Both the position numbers and the translations under genes were made by a program. 64,000 nt of DNA, taken from DAISWL01 sp036826375 (lineage in GTDB: Bacteria; Patescibacteriota; Saccharimonadia; Saccharimonadales; HK-STAS-PATE-42). The notes under the pieces were generated by a model. That model did not search any database. It was not told the origin of the DNA and worked only from the letters and a program-made list of their open reading frames with translations. Within the stretch, counting starts at the first letter, position 1. Every line of letters starts with the position of its first letter. Below, one piece after another: positions 33,196 through 41,783 of this stretch. The stretch spans positions 62,001 through 126,000 of the forward strand of contig DAISWL010000001.1 of NCBI GenBank assembly GCA_036826375.1, in the 5' to 3' direction.

Positions 33196-33282
33196 TACTT
33201 GTCAATAATACTACACATTAGTTAATCTACTCAAAAATAATAGTGTTAGCATATCCAGACAGATATTTTAAATTATAGGCTT

Positions 33283-34221
33283 TTAATAGACCTTGAATCT
33301 TATGTATTTTCTAATAGCTAGAGAAGCGGAAAATACTCCTATGAATATACCGGCAACCAATATCAATAGCAGGCACAACCACCAATATTCCTTAATAAAA
33401 TCTGCTACCGGTATAATTTCTATGAAACTACTAAGCTTAGAAGAGTTCTTAATTGATCCGTATGTTATTCCCATAGTGAAAATCGAAGCAACAAAAGCGT
33501 AGAGTGATGCCTCCACTAAAAACGGCCCACGAATGTACCACACGCTCGCTCCTATTAAACGCATAATCTCAATTTCGTCTTTGCGGTTGAATATAGTCAT
33601 TCTGATAGTGTTAAATATTAATATAACTGAAATTACAACAAATATTAAACTTATTATCAACCCAAACTTACGCATAAAACTAGCGATTCTAGTAACGTTG
33701 TTAATTGTTTCGTTTTGCTTGGCACTACTTTCTGAATTGGTTTGATCTAGAATATCCGCATATTCTTTTTTACCTAGCTGATCTTTAATCGGCGTTAAAT
33801 TTTTAGGATCATCAGTCTTGACCTTAATAGTCGAATAGACGCCATCTATACCAGATAGTTCGTAGCCACTAAGCTTAATTTGATCTTTTCTGGCTTTAGC
33901 ATCTTCAACCTGTTGGTTATAAACAGTTTGCTTATCTAGATATTCTACAGATGTAACCCCTTCTATCTGTTTAATTTGTTCTGAAACTCGCTTGGCATCG
34001 GCATCAGTAACGCTATCTTTAACAAAAAGGGTTATATCTATCTTTTCAGCTACCTTCTTAATTGTTAAATTTGATGCCTGAAATGCAATTGCCGTAAAAC
34101 TAACCATTACCAAGGTAATTGTCATAACTAGTATTGCAGCAGAACTAAGCCACGCATTACGCAAAAAGTTTTTAGATCCAGATACTAATATTCTTTTGAA
34201 AGTTATTAACTGTCTTTTCAT
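33283..34221 (-). CDS. ftsX: Cell-division ABC transporter permease FtsX
   Basis: 312 residues with the FtsX layout: one membrane helix (about 22-45), a large extracytoplasmic domain (50-170), then three helices. A conserved DEIEIMRLIGASVWYIRGPF loop couples to FtsE. It relays ATP hydrolysis by FtsE to peptidoglycan hydrolases outside. The gene lies 2 bp after ftsE. No hydrolase follows; instead a glycosyltransferase and deacetylase come next. Confidence 0.93.
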   Translation of the reverse strand: MKRQLITFKRILVSGSKNFLRNAWLSSAAILVMTITLVMVSFTAIAFQASNLTIKKVAEKIDITLFVKDSVTDADAKRVSEQIKQIEGVTSVEYLDKQTVYNQQVEDAKARKDQIKLSGYELSGIDGVYSTIKVKTDDPKNLTPIKDQLGKKEYADILDQTNSESSAKQNETINNVTRIASFMRKFGLIISLIFVVISVILIFNTIRMTIFNRKDEIEIMRLIGASVWYIRGPFLVEASLYAFVASIFTMGITYGSIKNSSKLSSFIEIIPVADFIKEYWWLCLLLILVAGIFIGVFSASLAIRKYIRFKVY

Positions 34222-34223
34222 AA

Positions 34224-34904
34224 TTACCTCTTAAACCTTGTTGCCGATCTATCGAAAATAACTTTGCCATCTTCGAGATTAATAATTCTTCGTTGTAATT
34301 TACTGACAATCTCTTGATTATGAGTTGTCATGATCACGGTAGTACCGTACTGATTAATCTTCTCTAGAATCGAAACTATATCCCAGCTATGTTTAGGATC
34401 TAGGTTACCAGTTGGCTCATCAGCTACTAAAATTTTAGGCTGCCTTACAACAGCTCTGGCGATTGCCACACGCTGCTGTTCACCTCCACTAAGTTCGTGA
34501 GGGAAACTCTTTTCTTTTCCTTTTAAGCCTACTAACTCTATAACTTTTGGGACGGTTCGTTTAATCTCTTTATTAGTCATTCCAGATACCTCCAGGGCGA
34601 AGGCAACATTTTCAAATACATTTCTGGTTGGAAGGAGTTTGAAATCTTGGAACACTACCCCTATTTTACGTCTGAGCAGGGGTATATTTCTATCCGGTAG
34701 CTTATCGTAATCTATTCCGCCAACTATAATTTTGCCAAAAGATGGTTTTTCCTCGCGAGTCAAAAGCTTCAGAAAAGTAGATTTCCCCGCCCCGCTAGTT
34801 CCTACCATAATAACGAATTCTTTAGGTTCTATCCTAATACTGACGTTATCTAAAGCTTTGCTTTTTTTATTGTATTGCTTGGTCACTTGATCAAATGTAA
34901 TCAT
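34224..34904 (-). CDS. ftsE: Cell-division ATP-binding protein FtsE
   Basis: 226 residues. Walker A GTSGAGKST, Q-loop FQDFKLLPTRNVFENVAFAL, signature LSGGEQQRVAIARA and Walker B ILVADEPTGNLD are all intact, and FQDFKLLP is characteristic of FtsE. Partner of FtsX. The ATG is 11 bp after a -10 box, so the mRNA is leaderless; the promoter is a -10/octamer composite. Confidence 0.95.
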   Translation of the reverse strand: MITFDQVTKQYNKKSKALDNVSIRIEPKEFVIMVGTSGAGKSTFLKLLTREEKPSFGKIIVGGIDYDKLPDRNIPLLRRKIGVVFQDFKLLPTRNVFENVAFALEVSGMTNKEIKRTVPKVIELVGLKGKEKSFPHELSGGEQQRVAIARAVVRQPKILVADEPTGNLDPKHSWDIVSILEKINQYGTTVIMTTHNQEIVSKLQRRIINLEDGKVIFDRSATRFKR

Positions 34905-34907
34905 AAC

Positions 34908-34921
34908 TAAACTTAATTATA
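34908..34921 (-). promoter_or_regulatory. ftsEX promoter: -10 box directly joined to octamer
   Basis: TATAAT (34916-34921) then TAAGTTTA (34908-34915) then GTT and the ATG on the minus strand. Leaderless start for ftsE. Confidence 0.6.
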
Positions 34922-34980
34922 ACATAAGCGGAAATAGAATCTAAAATTTTAAACTTAAGATTAAGCTTAATCTGAAATGA

Positions 34981-35095
34981 GCGCCGTCCCCCTCTCCAAC
35001 TGGAGAGGGGTTAGGGGTGAGGCGATCCGTAGCTAAGTTTAAGGCTTGAAATGGGATCTGGAGCTTCCTCCTCTGAAAGCGGGAGGCTGGGAGGG
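34981..35095. repeat. Palindromic repeat cluster upstream of ftsE
   Basis: CCCCTCTCC-AACT-GGAGAGGGG with the tail TTAGGGGTGAGG (34988-35022), then a second GC-rich block with CTTCCTCCTC/GGGAGGCTGGGAGG (about 35061-35095). Octamers lie between and around. The first block is the same repeat that is inserted in truB. Confidence 0.8.
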
Positions 35096-35136
35096 GCTAA
35101 ACTTAAACCCTAACAGAGGTACTTTAAAAGAACTGC

Positions 35137-35165
35137 TTGACAAATAATGAATATATATATAATTG
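35137..35165 (+). promoter_or_regulatory. Promoter of the hypothetical gene at 35199
   Basis: -35 TTGACA (35137-35142) with a -10 at 35158-35163 (TATAAT, 15-bp spacer) or 35160-35165 (TAATTG, 17-bp spacer), followed by an AAGGAG ribosome site. Confidence 0.6.
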
Positions 35166-35198
35166 GTTTACAAAATTAAGTTTTAAGGAGTACGAAAC

Positions 35199-35627
35199 AT
35201 GAAAAGAAGTTCGATAACACCAAGACCCAAAGGTACTTTAGATACATTAGAAGGAGAAATCCAACTAGCTCAACACTTAGTCGATCATGCTAGGTGGCAA
35301 GATAGCAAAGGGAAAAACCCTTCAGAAACTGGGTTTGGCACACAAAATCCAAGACTTGCACTTGAAGCCGCGAGGGGGCTTCTGAAGTCAGCCGTAGAGG
35401 TTAGGGTTGACTCCATTGGTCGGCTTATTGATCCCTCCTCAGCGAGTCGTGTAGCGTTGTCACTGCTAAATCTTGAAGGTATTCGTGCTAGGGAGGGCGG
35501 GGAATCAGCCTCTGAATCAGCTGGTCACTATACTTATATTACTGTTACCGGTGAAGCTGGAGAGCAAGTAAAGCTAGGCGATACTCTAACAGCGGAGCAA
35601 GTGGTAGCTTACTCACTACAGAAATAG
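35199..35627 (+). CDS. Unrecognised soluble protein
   Basis: 142 residues, no family recognised. An N-terminal helical part (IQLAQHLVDHARWQ), a middle AARGLLKSAVEVRVDSIGRL helix and a C-terminal beta-like stretch (YTYITVTGEAGEQVKLG). No signal peptide or membrane helix. Own near-consensus promoter and AAGGAG site indicate real expression. It has no octamer and slightly higher GC than neighbours. It converges on prfB, whose stop is 12 bp away. Confidence 0.65.
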   Translation: MKRSSITPRPKGTLDTLEGEIQLAQHLVDHARWQDSKGKNPSETGFGTQNPRLALEAARGLLKSAVEVRVDSIGRLIDPSSASRVALSLLNLEGIRAREGGESASESAGHYTYITVTGEAGEQVKLGDTLTAEQVVAYSLQK

Positions 35628-35639
35628 ACCCCTGAACAG

Positions 35640-36683
35640 TCAAATCAACTCAATCTCCCCCTCCAAAAACCTCTTAACATCCCCCGTCTCCTTACCTGTT
35701 CGCTGATCTTTCACTAGCGTATACGGGTGCAAAACATAATTTCTGATTTGGTTGCCCCATTCAGCTGATTGATTCGGCCCTTTGAGCTTAGCTAAATCCT
35801 CTTGGTGTTGTTCCTCTTTAAGTTTAGTTAGCCGAGATTTCAATATTTTCATAGCCGTAGCCTTATTTTGAAGTTGTGAGCGTTCATTTTGAATTGAAAC
35901 CGTGATACCGCTCGGCAGGTGAGTAATTCTAACTGCGGAATCCGTAGTGTTAACACTTTGCCCGCCGTGGCCGCCAGCTCGGAAAACATCAATTCGTAAA
36001 TCTTTTTCATCTAGTTCAAGTTCGCCCTCAGATTCTACCTCTGGCAGAACATCAACTTTCGCAAAACTAGTTTCCCTGGTTCCTCCGCTGTTGAATGGGC
36101 TGATTCTAACTAGGCGATGCACTCCGTGTTCTTGCTTCAACTTGCCATAAATGTAGCTCCCGCTAATTTCAACTGTTGCAGATTTTATCCCAGCCTCGTC
36201 CCCGCGAGATTCTTCAATTAAGCTTAGCTTGGCATCATTTTTTTGAGCCCAACCAGCGTACATTCTGAGTAGCATCTCGGCCCAATCTTGGGCATCAACT
36301 CCCCCGGCACCAGCGTAAACTGAAAGGATTGCATTGTGGTCATCCAGCGGATCTAGGAAACGATAATCTTTTTTTATTGCCTCAAAATTAAGCTTAATGC
36401 TTTCTAGTTCTTTTTCAGATTCCTGCATTAAAGATGCATCATTCAAGCTTAATATCTCTTCAAAATCAGCTACTTGAGCCTTAAGCTTAGCTAGCGGATC
36501 TAAAAATTTTTCTAGCTTAGCTTGCTTCTGGCTGACTTTTTGAGCTGATTGAGGATTCGCCCAGAAATCATCTTTTTTTATTTCCTCATTAAGATACTTG
36601 AGAGCTTCTAGCTTTTCTTCAAAATTAAGATTACCCAGAAACTGACTCAGCTCATCTTTAAGTTTAGTAATGTCATCGTTCAT
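35640..36683 (-). CDS. prfB: Peptide chain release factor 2
   Basis: 347 residues. The stop-recognition tripeptide SPF (RISPFNSGGTRETSF) marks RF2, which reads UAA and UGA; the catalytic GGQ loop lies in RAGGHGGQSVNTTDSAV. No in-frame UGA or frameshift is needed, unlike E. coli prfB. Together with UGA stops on several genes here (for example recO), this argues against the UGA-glycine code of some CPR groups. Octamers are frequent in the N-terminal coiled-coil half. Confidence 0.95.
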   Translation of the reverse strand: MNDDITKLKDELSQFLGNLNFEEKLEALKYLNEEIKKDDFWANPQSAQKVSQKQAKLEKFLDPLAKLKAQVADFEEILSLNDASLMQESEKELESIKLNFEAIKKDYRFLDPLDDHNAILSVYAGAGGVDAQDWAEMLLRMYAGWAQKNDAKLSLIEESRGDEAGIKSATVEISGSYIYGKLKQEHGVHRLVRISPFNSGGTRETSFAKVDVLPEVESEGELELDEKDLRIDVFRAGGHGGQSVNTTDSAVRITHLPSGITVSIQNERSQLQNKATAMKILKSRLTKLKEEQHQEDLAKLKGPNQSAEWGNQIRNYVLHPYTLVKDQRTGKETGDVKRFLEGEIELI

Positions 36684-36721
36684 TCTAACTTAATTATACT
36701 ACTATTTTTTAGATAAACTTA

Positions 36722-36844
36722 CTTAGAAGGACGGCCGAGACCTTCCGCCCTACGCTATACCCAATTTAAGCTGCACAAAATGTAATGCGGAATTGAGGCC
36801 AGTGGTTTTTTTGGTTACTTTTTTGTCCATAAACAAAAAAGTAA
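36722..36844. repeat. Dispersed about 125-bp repeat, copy 1
   Basis: CTTAGAAGGACGGCCGAGAC at the start and GGAATTGAGGCCAGTGG in the middle, ending with a palindrome TTACTTTTTTGT...ACAAAAAAGTAA. Copy 2 is at 54990-55117. Both sit at gene 3' ends; the outer parts are best conserved. Confidence 0.85.
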
Positions 36845-36875
36845 TAAATAAGATATATTAACCTAAGGTTTTATT

Positions 36876-37766
36876 TTATCTTCGTGTAGCCTCCGGTTTT
36901 TCTATTCCAACTTTAACTGCCCATTCATCCAAATGTTTTAAACGATGTACCCAAAACGGATGAGAAACTAAAGATTCAGCAATTAAGTTCATGCCTCCCC
37001 TACTTTCGTATTGCTGCCAAGCCTCAGTTTTTTTATCGATATATTTAGCTCCATCAGGGCCAACATGCACTACGCTTAAGGCCTGTTGAACTAATATTTT
37101 ATCGCCAGTGTAGCAAAGAGCCAACCTGTCACAAGCCAGTTCGGCCCTTCTCCAGTAAAAATCGACTATCCACTGTACGAAACTACCTAGCACGGGGATG
37201 ATCCCGGTAACAGCCATTAACGGCATTAAAAATATACCAATTACTGTATGCTTAAACTTAATATGACCCATTTCGTGTACTATAACAACTTTAAGCTGCT
37301 CCTCTGTTAAATAACGGATCGATCCAGAATTAAGCACTATATTAAAAGGTTTATAAAATCCGAATGCATAGGCGTTAATGTATGGATCTTGAGTGATGAA
37401 TATTTCAACATACGGCAAGCCTAAGCTTAAGGCAGTCTCATTAACCCAATCTTTCATATGAGCATATTGGCTATATTTTAAGTTTAGTGAATTTGCTAAG
37501 TTCATCTGGCGTTGGATTCTGGTTATAAAAATTCCTAGGCCGAAAATAACTAACATTATAACAACATAAATGGCGACATTGATCAGCTCACTAAAAAACC
37601 TTTCTTGATCTATAAAAAAGCCAACTATTAAATTAATTATGAAGAAAATAAGAATTGAGATACTAAAAAGAACCACGATTCCGGCTAGAATTCCGGTGTC
37701 GGAATCTCGTTTAGCAGCTTGATAAGCCCACTGTCCACGGGATTGCTTATTGTTCTGATTATCCAT
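36876..37766 (-). CDS. htpX: M48-family membrane zinc protease, HtpX-like
   Basis: 296 residues. Two membrane helices (about 25-50 and 58-82), the zinc motif VIVHEMGHIKFKH (HExxH near residue 164), another hydrophobic pair and a downstream third ligand in RRAELACDRLAL (Glu). HtpX degrades misfolded membrane proteins. The core fits well; the C-terminal part is specific to this lineage. It is followed (minus direction) by the prfB gene after a repeat. Confidence 0.9.
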   Translation of the reverse strand: MDNQNNKQSRGQWAYQAAKRDSDTGILAGIVVLFSISILIFFIINLIVGFFIDQERFFSELINVAIYVVIMLVIFGLGIFITRIQRQMNLANSLNLKYSQYAHMKDWVNETALSLGLPYVEIFITQDPYINAYAFGFYKPFNIVLNSGSIRYLTEEQLKVVIVHEMGHIKFKHTVIGIFLMPLMAVTGIIPVLGSFVQWIVDFYWRRAELACDRLALCYTGDKILVQQALSVVHVGPDGAKYIDKKTEAWQQYESRGGMNLIAESLVSHPFWVHRLKHLDEWAVKVGIEKPEATRR

Positions 37767-37806
37767 TTACTTTTACCCCTTTAAAATTATTAAGCTTATG
37801 AATAAA

Positions 37807-39105
37807 TTATAGCAGAATATCGAATGCCTTATCGTAATCGTACAGTTCATTATAATCGAACTTAGATTCCGGCACCCCGAACTTAAGTTTAGAGATTTCA
37901 TCCCCCCATCTTTTCTGGGCCATATGATAAGCTAACCTCAGTTCATCAATCTCTCCAACGCATTCAAACGGCTTCATTACGCCATCAATGCCAAGAAGGC
38001 CTTTGAAGGTTTCCTCCATTTTTTCATCTGCTATCATGTCTGAACCCATGACTGAATTTAAATCATTGGGCTCAACAAATGGCGCAAAAAGCAAATAGCT
38101 ATTAGCGCATTTCGGGCAATTTGCGCACCACTTAAGCTTAGTGTTACTTGCACCTTGTTGATAATTAGCATTATTGCAAGATGAAAAACTAGTAGAATAT
38201 TCAGCCCAACAATACTGCACAAACAGCTCAGCTACTTTAAGTTCACTGTATTTTCTGATTGGTGAACCCACCACAATATCTTTAGCTACATAACTATATA
38301 TATACTCAGAAAATAGTTTTTCGGCCTGCCAAGTTTTTGACCATTGGTGGTTAACATCAAGATCACCAATTTTAGCATGGGGTTCATCGCCTTCATGGGC
38401 AATTGAAAGTAGTACCCAGTTTTGGCCATGAAGAATGGCATCCACAATGGCAATGCTGGCCGTAATGTAAGTAATTGGAATGTGGCCGTTGAGGCCTCCT
38501 TTTTCAGAAGCAATCTTTAAACTTCTAGAATCTATTTTTCTATCAGCGTAGCTGGTCGATCTATCAAACTGATCTAAAATCGCCGGGTGATTTTCCCCGT
38601 AGGGCATGTTAAAAGGCTTAAACTTAATATTTTTCTTCTTTAATAAAGTGGCTGTTAGCAAAGAATCTTTACCCCCGCTTTCTAGAGCCAGTATATCTTT
38701 TACCTCTAACTGGTGGCTACTTTTTTGCTGATTTTGCGCGTTATAAGTTTTTAAGTAGTAATCCAAAAAAGGAATCACATCTAAACTTAAGTTATTTTCA
38801 TAGATGAATTGGCTCAGACCATCTCGATAGATGCTGGCCATGAAGCTCATTTGCTCTTCCGTTGGGTTGATAGAATTAAACTTAATATTAGCGGTTGGAA
38901 AAGCTTTAAAATAAGATGTCCCAGCCACCAAAAAAAGAAGCTCTAAAGCCCCATTAAGCTTAGCCCTGTCATAGTCAACAAGATTATCTTTTGAAAATTT
39001 TATAACCTCTTTGAAGCTTATATCCGGATTTTGGTTTTGATAATACAGGCTTAGTTCTAAACTGTCTTCATCAAAAATAAACTTATCAAAAATAAAACTA
39101 TTCAT
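37807..39105 (-). CDS. murL: MurL-like UDP-MurNAc-L-Ala-L-Glu epimerase
   Basis: 432 residues. A PP-loop type motif ALESGGKDSLL (SGGKDS at 143-148) points to AMP-forming activation of a carboxylate. LSIAHEGDEPHAKIG and a cysteine cluster CANCPKCANSYLL (about 325-337) follow. Known MurL (Xanthomonas) epimerises the terminal L-Glu of UDP-MurNAc-L-Ala-L-Glu using ATP and is encoded beside a special MurD. This gene overlaps murD by four bases, the same pairing. I rest the call on context plus recollection of the family; it should be checked by profile search. Confidence 0.72.
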   Translation of the reverse strand: MNSFIFDKFIFDEDSLELSLYYQNQNPDISFKEVIKFSKDNLVDYDRAKLNGALELLFLVAGTSYFKAFPTANIKFNSINPTEEQMSFMASIYRDGLSQFIYENNLSLDVIPFLDYYLKTYNAQNQQKSSHQLEVKDILALESGGKDSLLTATLLKKKNIKFKPFNMPYGENHPAILDQFDRSTSYADRKIDSRSLKIASEKGGLNGHIPITYITASIAIVDAILHGQNWVLLSIAHEGDEPHAKIGDLDVNHQWSKTWQAEKLFSEYIYSYVAKDIVVGSPIRKYSELKVAELFVQYCWAEYSTSFSSCNNANYQQGASNTKLKWCANCPKCANSYLLFAPFVEPNDLNSVMGSDMIADEKMEETFKGLLGIDGVMKPFECVGEIDELRLAYHMAQKRWGDEISKLKFGVPESKFDYNELYDYDKAFDILL

Positions 39106-40478
39106 AATTTATTTATTATATCCTTAAACCGATTTCCCCGCTCTTCAAAATTATTAAACATATCAAAACTCGCCGAACCTGGGCTAAAAATTAACACCTC
39201 TTCGCCTTTTGTATCCGCAATTACGGATTTGATTATCTCTTCAAAATTAGAAGAGTTCGAAGATCCTAAAACTACATAATTACTGTAGCCTTCTTTATCG
39301 AAAGCATCTTTAATTTTTAACCTATTTTTACCATAAATAAAAGTCTTGATTCTCTCTCCGCCAAGCTTAAGTACTTCGGCCAGTTCACCGAACTGAACGC
39401 CTCTATCAAAGCCGCCCAACATTAAAACTATTTTTTTATTGAAAGATTTAACCGCCGCTAACGTTGCGCTAGGGTTTGATGAATAGCTATCATTGTAGAT
39501 TTCCAGACCATCGATAGTTTTTACAAATTCCATTCTGTGCGGCAGACCCTTGAATTTTTTGATTGCGGCCGCTATTGAATTTGAACTTAAGCTTAGAGCT
39601 TTAGCCGTATTCACAGAAGCCATTACATTTTCTAAATTGTGAGCACCAATTAATTTTACATCTGTTGTTGAACAAATTATTTGATCATTAAACTTAATGT
39701 TTTGATTAGAAATATGAGCAAAATTTTTATTTGGGTAGGGCACTTTTTTGCCAGCTGGTGAGTTGATTCCAAATTTGGAACTGATTTTATTTTCGCTAAA
39801 ATAGATTAGCGAATCTTCTTCATTCTGAAACTTGGTGATATTAAACTTAGCATTTCTGTAATCTTCAATATCGTCGTGGACATCTAGGTGATCTTCGGTA
39901 ATCATCAAAATTACCGCCACCTGCGGGCTAAACTTAATATCCCACAGTTGAAAAGATGACAGCTCTAAAACTACATAATCTTCTGGCTGAATCTCGGAGA
40001 TTAAACTTAAAGCCGGCTTGCCAATATTGCCAAGCAAGTGAGATGCTCGGCCATCTTCAATTAACATCTGGTGAATTAAGCTAGATGTTGTCCCCTTGCC
40101 TTTTGTGCCAGTTACGCCAATTAAGTTTTTAGATTTAACTCTGGCAAAGAATTCGTTGGTGCCACTCCAAATAATAGCGCTAGATTCTATTAGCCTAGGG
40201 TTAATTGGTGGTGAGCGAAATATTATCTGAATATCACTATTTTGATTAAGTTTAGATATATAACTTTCGCCACTCGAGAATTGATAGTTCCCCGGAATTT
40301 CGCCGGCGAGATTTTCTTTAGCATCGTAAATAGTTATTTGATTAGAATCCAAACCCTGCTTAGTTAAGTAACTTAGAGTTGCTCTACCTTCTAAACCGTA
40401 ACCAAGAATTGCAACTTTCCCCTTAAACTTAGACCATTCAAATGTTGGCGATTTTAAATCATCCAAACTCAAGACCAT
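39102..40478 (-). CDS. murD: MurD-family Mur ligase, probably the L-glutamate-adding MurD2 type
   Basis: 458 residues. It adds glutamate to UDP-MurNAc-L-Ala in the cytoplasm. An N-terminal Rossmann-like domain (VAILGYGLEGRA), the P-loop GVTGTKGKGTTSSLI (about 117-131), ELSSFQL, and NVMASVNTAKAL are typical, as are the C-terminal NDSYSSNPSATLAA and GGFDRG. Translational overlap with murL suggests it uses L-Glu, as in the MurD2-MurL route. It also overlaps the M16 protease gene by 10 bp. Confidence 0.9.
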   Translation of the reverse strand: MVLSLDDLKSPTFEWSKFKGKVAILGYGLEGRATLSYLTKQGLDSNQITIYDAKENLAGEIPGNYQFSSGESYISKLNQNSDIQIIFRSPPINPRLIESSAIIWSGTNEFFARVKSKNLIGVTGTKGKGTTSSLIHQMLIEDGRASHLLGNIGKPALSLISEIQPEDYVVLELSSFQLWDIKFSPQVAVILMITEDHLDVHDDIEDYRNAKFNITKFQNEEDSLIYFSENKISSKFGINSPAGKKVPYPNKNFAHISNQNIKFNDQIICSTTDVKLIGAHNLENVMASVNTAKALSLSSNSIAAAIKKFKGLPHRMEFVKTIDGLEIYNDSYSSNPSATLAAVKSFNKKIVLMLGGFDRGVQFGELAEVLKLGGERIKTFIYGKNRLKIKDAFDKEGYSNYVVLGSSNSSNFEEIIKSVIADTKGEEVLIFSPGSASFDMFNNFEERGNRFKDIINKL

Positions 40479-41761
40479 AGTTTTAAGAATTCCTTTTCTA
40501 CTTTTTTGGCGACATCTTGGTGGCTAGGCAAACCGAGAATTGAAACTGCTTGAGAGTTATTGTTTATAAACTTATTTAAGATGTTAGTGATATCTGTTTT
40601 TGTAATGACGTTGATTTTGTTTTTGTAATTTTGGTAATCACGGATTTCATCATCTTCGTAGAAATCGCTAGCGAAATAAGATATGTAGTTATTTGGCGTT
40701 TGCAGTGCTTTCTGGAAGCTACCTAGTGCAAACTGTTTGGCGCCCTTAAGTTCTGAATCTTTAAGCCCACCAGCTGCTATTTTTTTAAGCTCAGAGGTTA
40801 CTAACCTCATAACATTAACTGCGTTTTTATCGCTAACTTGAATGAAGAACTCAAAGCCAGGATATTCTCGCCAATTACCGCAACCGGAGCTCATATCGTA
40901 GACCCAGCCTTTTTCGCGAGCTTTTCCGAAGATGCGCGAATGCAGGGTTCCGGTAATAATGTTGTTCAAAATTTTCATAGCTAGATGTTCTTGCTTGGTG
41001 ATTGGATTTTGCAGGAACATTTCTGCCTCTATACTGAGGGCGCTGGCATCATCTTTTTTAATGAAGAGCAGTGGTTTTTTAATAGGCTTTCCACCCTTAA
41101 TAATATCTAATCGCTTGGTTCCTGAGCTGAGTTTAAACTGATCTACTAAACTTAAGATTGCTTTTTTACGGGGTGCGGAAATTTTACCGGCAATTATGAA
41201 CCGCATATTTTTTTGAGTATGAGTTCGTTTGTAATGCTCTGTAATATCAGCGTGAACTACGTTATCCATTAAGCTTAAATTATCTTTAAAGGTTGTTTTA
41301 GTTAAACCTACATTTTTATTATGGAGCTGAAATAAACGTACGGTATCGTAGTTCCATCTTAGAGCCAACTCTTCTTTAACATTGCCGAATTCTGCCTTAA
41401 ATTCGTTTTCTAAAAACTGTGGCGATTCTAACTGCAATAGAAGATGAGAGAGTACTCGTTTCCATTCGAAATCAGCACAATTGGCATAATAAGCTAGTGA
41501 GGTATGGCTGGTGTAGGCGTTAGTAGATGCCCCATTTTTCTGCAAAACCGCGTTATTTTTACGCATTGTTTTATACTTAGCGTTTGCTCCAAAAGCAAGA
41601 TGCTCCATAATATGAGCTGTCTCCACTTTTTGTTCGCTGATTGCATATCTATCACCCGCTCTGAATTCAAATTCAAAAGCCATTGTATTGGCTCCGGGTA
41701 CATGAATTATTAGGCCCTTAGCGCCGCCTTTTGTTTTAATTTCTTCTACCTTAAAACCCAT
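40469..41761 (-). CDS. M16-family zinc peptidase
   Basis: 430 residues, about the size of processing-peptidase-like M16B proteins. The inverted zinc motif HIMEH (residues 50-54) and the distal glutamate in GNVKEELALRW are present, so it should be active. Two tandem ferredoxin-like halves are expected. The first gene of the murD-murL run; whether it has a role in the cell wall or in peptide supply is unknown. It starts leaderless directly after -10 and octamer. It overlaps murD by 10 bp. Confidence 0.88.
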   Translation of the reverse strand: MGFKVEEIKTKGGAKGLIIHVPGANTMAFEFEFRAGDRYAISEQKVETAHIMEHLAFGANAKYKTMRKNNAVLQKNGASTNAYTSHTSLAYYANCADFEWKRVLSHLLLQLESPQFLENEFKAEFGNVKEELALRWNYDTVRLFQLHNKNVGLTKTTFKDNLSLMDNVVHADITEHYKRTHTQKNMRFIIAGKISAPRKKAILSLVDQFKLSSGTKRLDIIKGGKPIKKPLLFIKKDDASALSIEAEMFLQNPITKQEHLAMKILNNIITGTLHSRIFGKAREKGWVYDMSSGCGNWREYPGFEFFIQVSDKNAVNVMRLVTSELKKIAAGGLKDSELKGAKQFALGSFQKALQTPNNYISYFASDFYEDDEIRDYQNYKNKINVITKTDITNILNKFINNNSQAVSILGLPSHQDVAKKVEKEFLKLWS

Positions 41762-41775
41762 TAAGTTTAATTATA
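41762..41775 (-). promoter_or_regulatory. Promoter of the M16-murD-murL operon: -10, octamer, ATG in direct contact
   Basis: TGCTATAAT with the hexamer at 41770-41775, TAAACTTA at 41762-41769, then ATG at 41759-41761 (minus strand). The transcription start would fall inside the octamer, leaving at most a few bases before the ATG. Confidence 0.65.
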
Positions 41776-41783
41776 GCACTTTA

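Noticed and set aside
35640..36683. UGA recoding as in some CPR groups
   Set aside because: An SPF-type RF2 is present, and genes such as recO end in TGA at the expected length.
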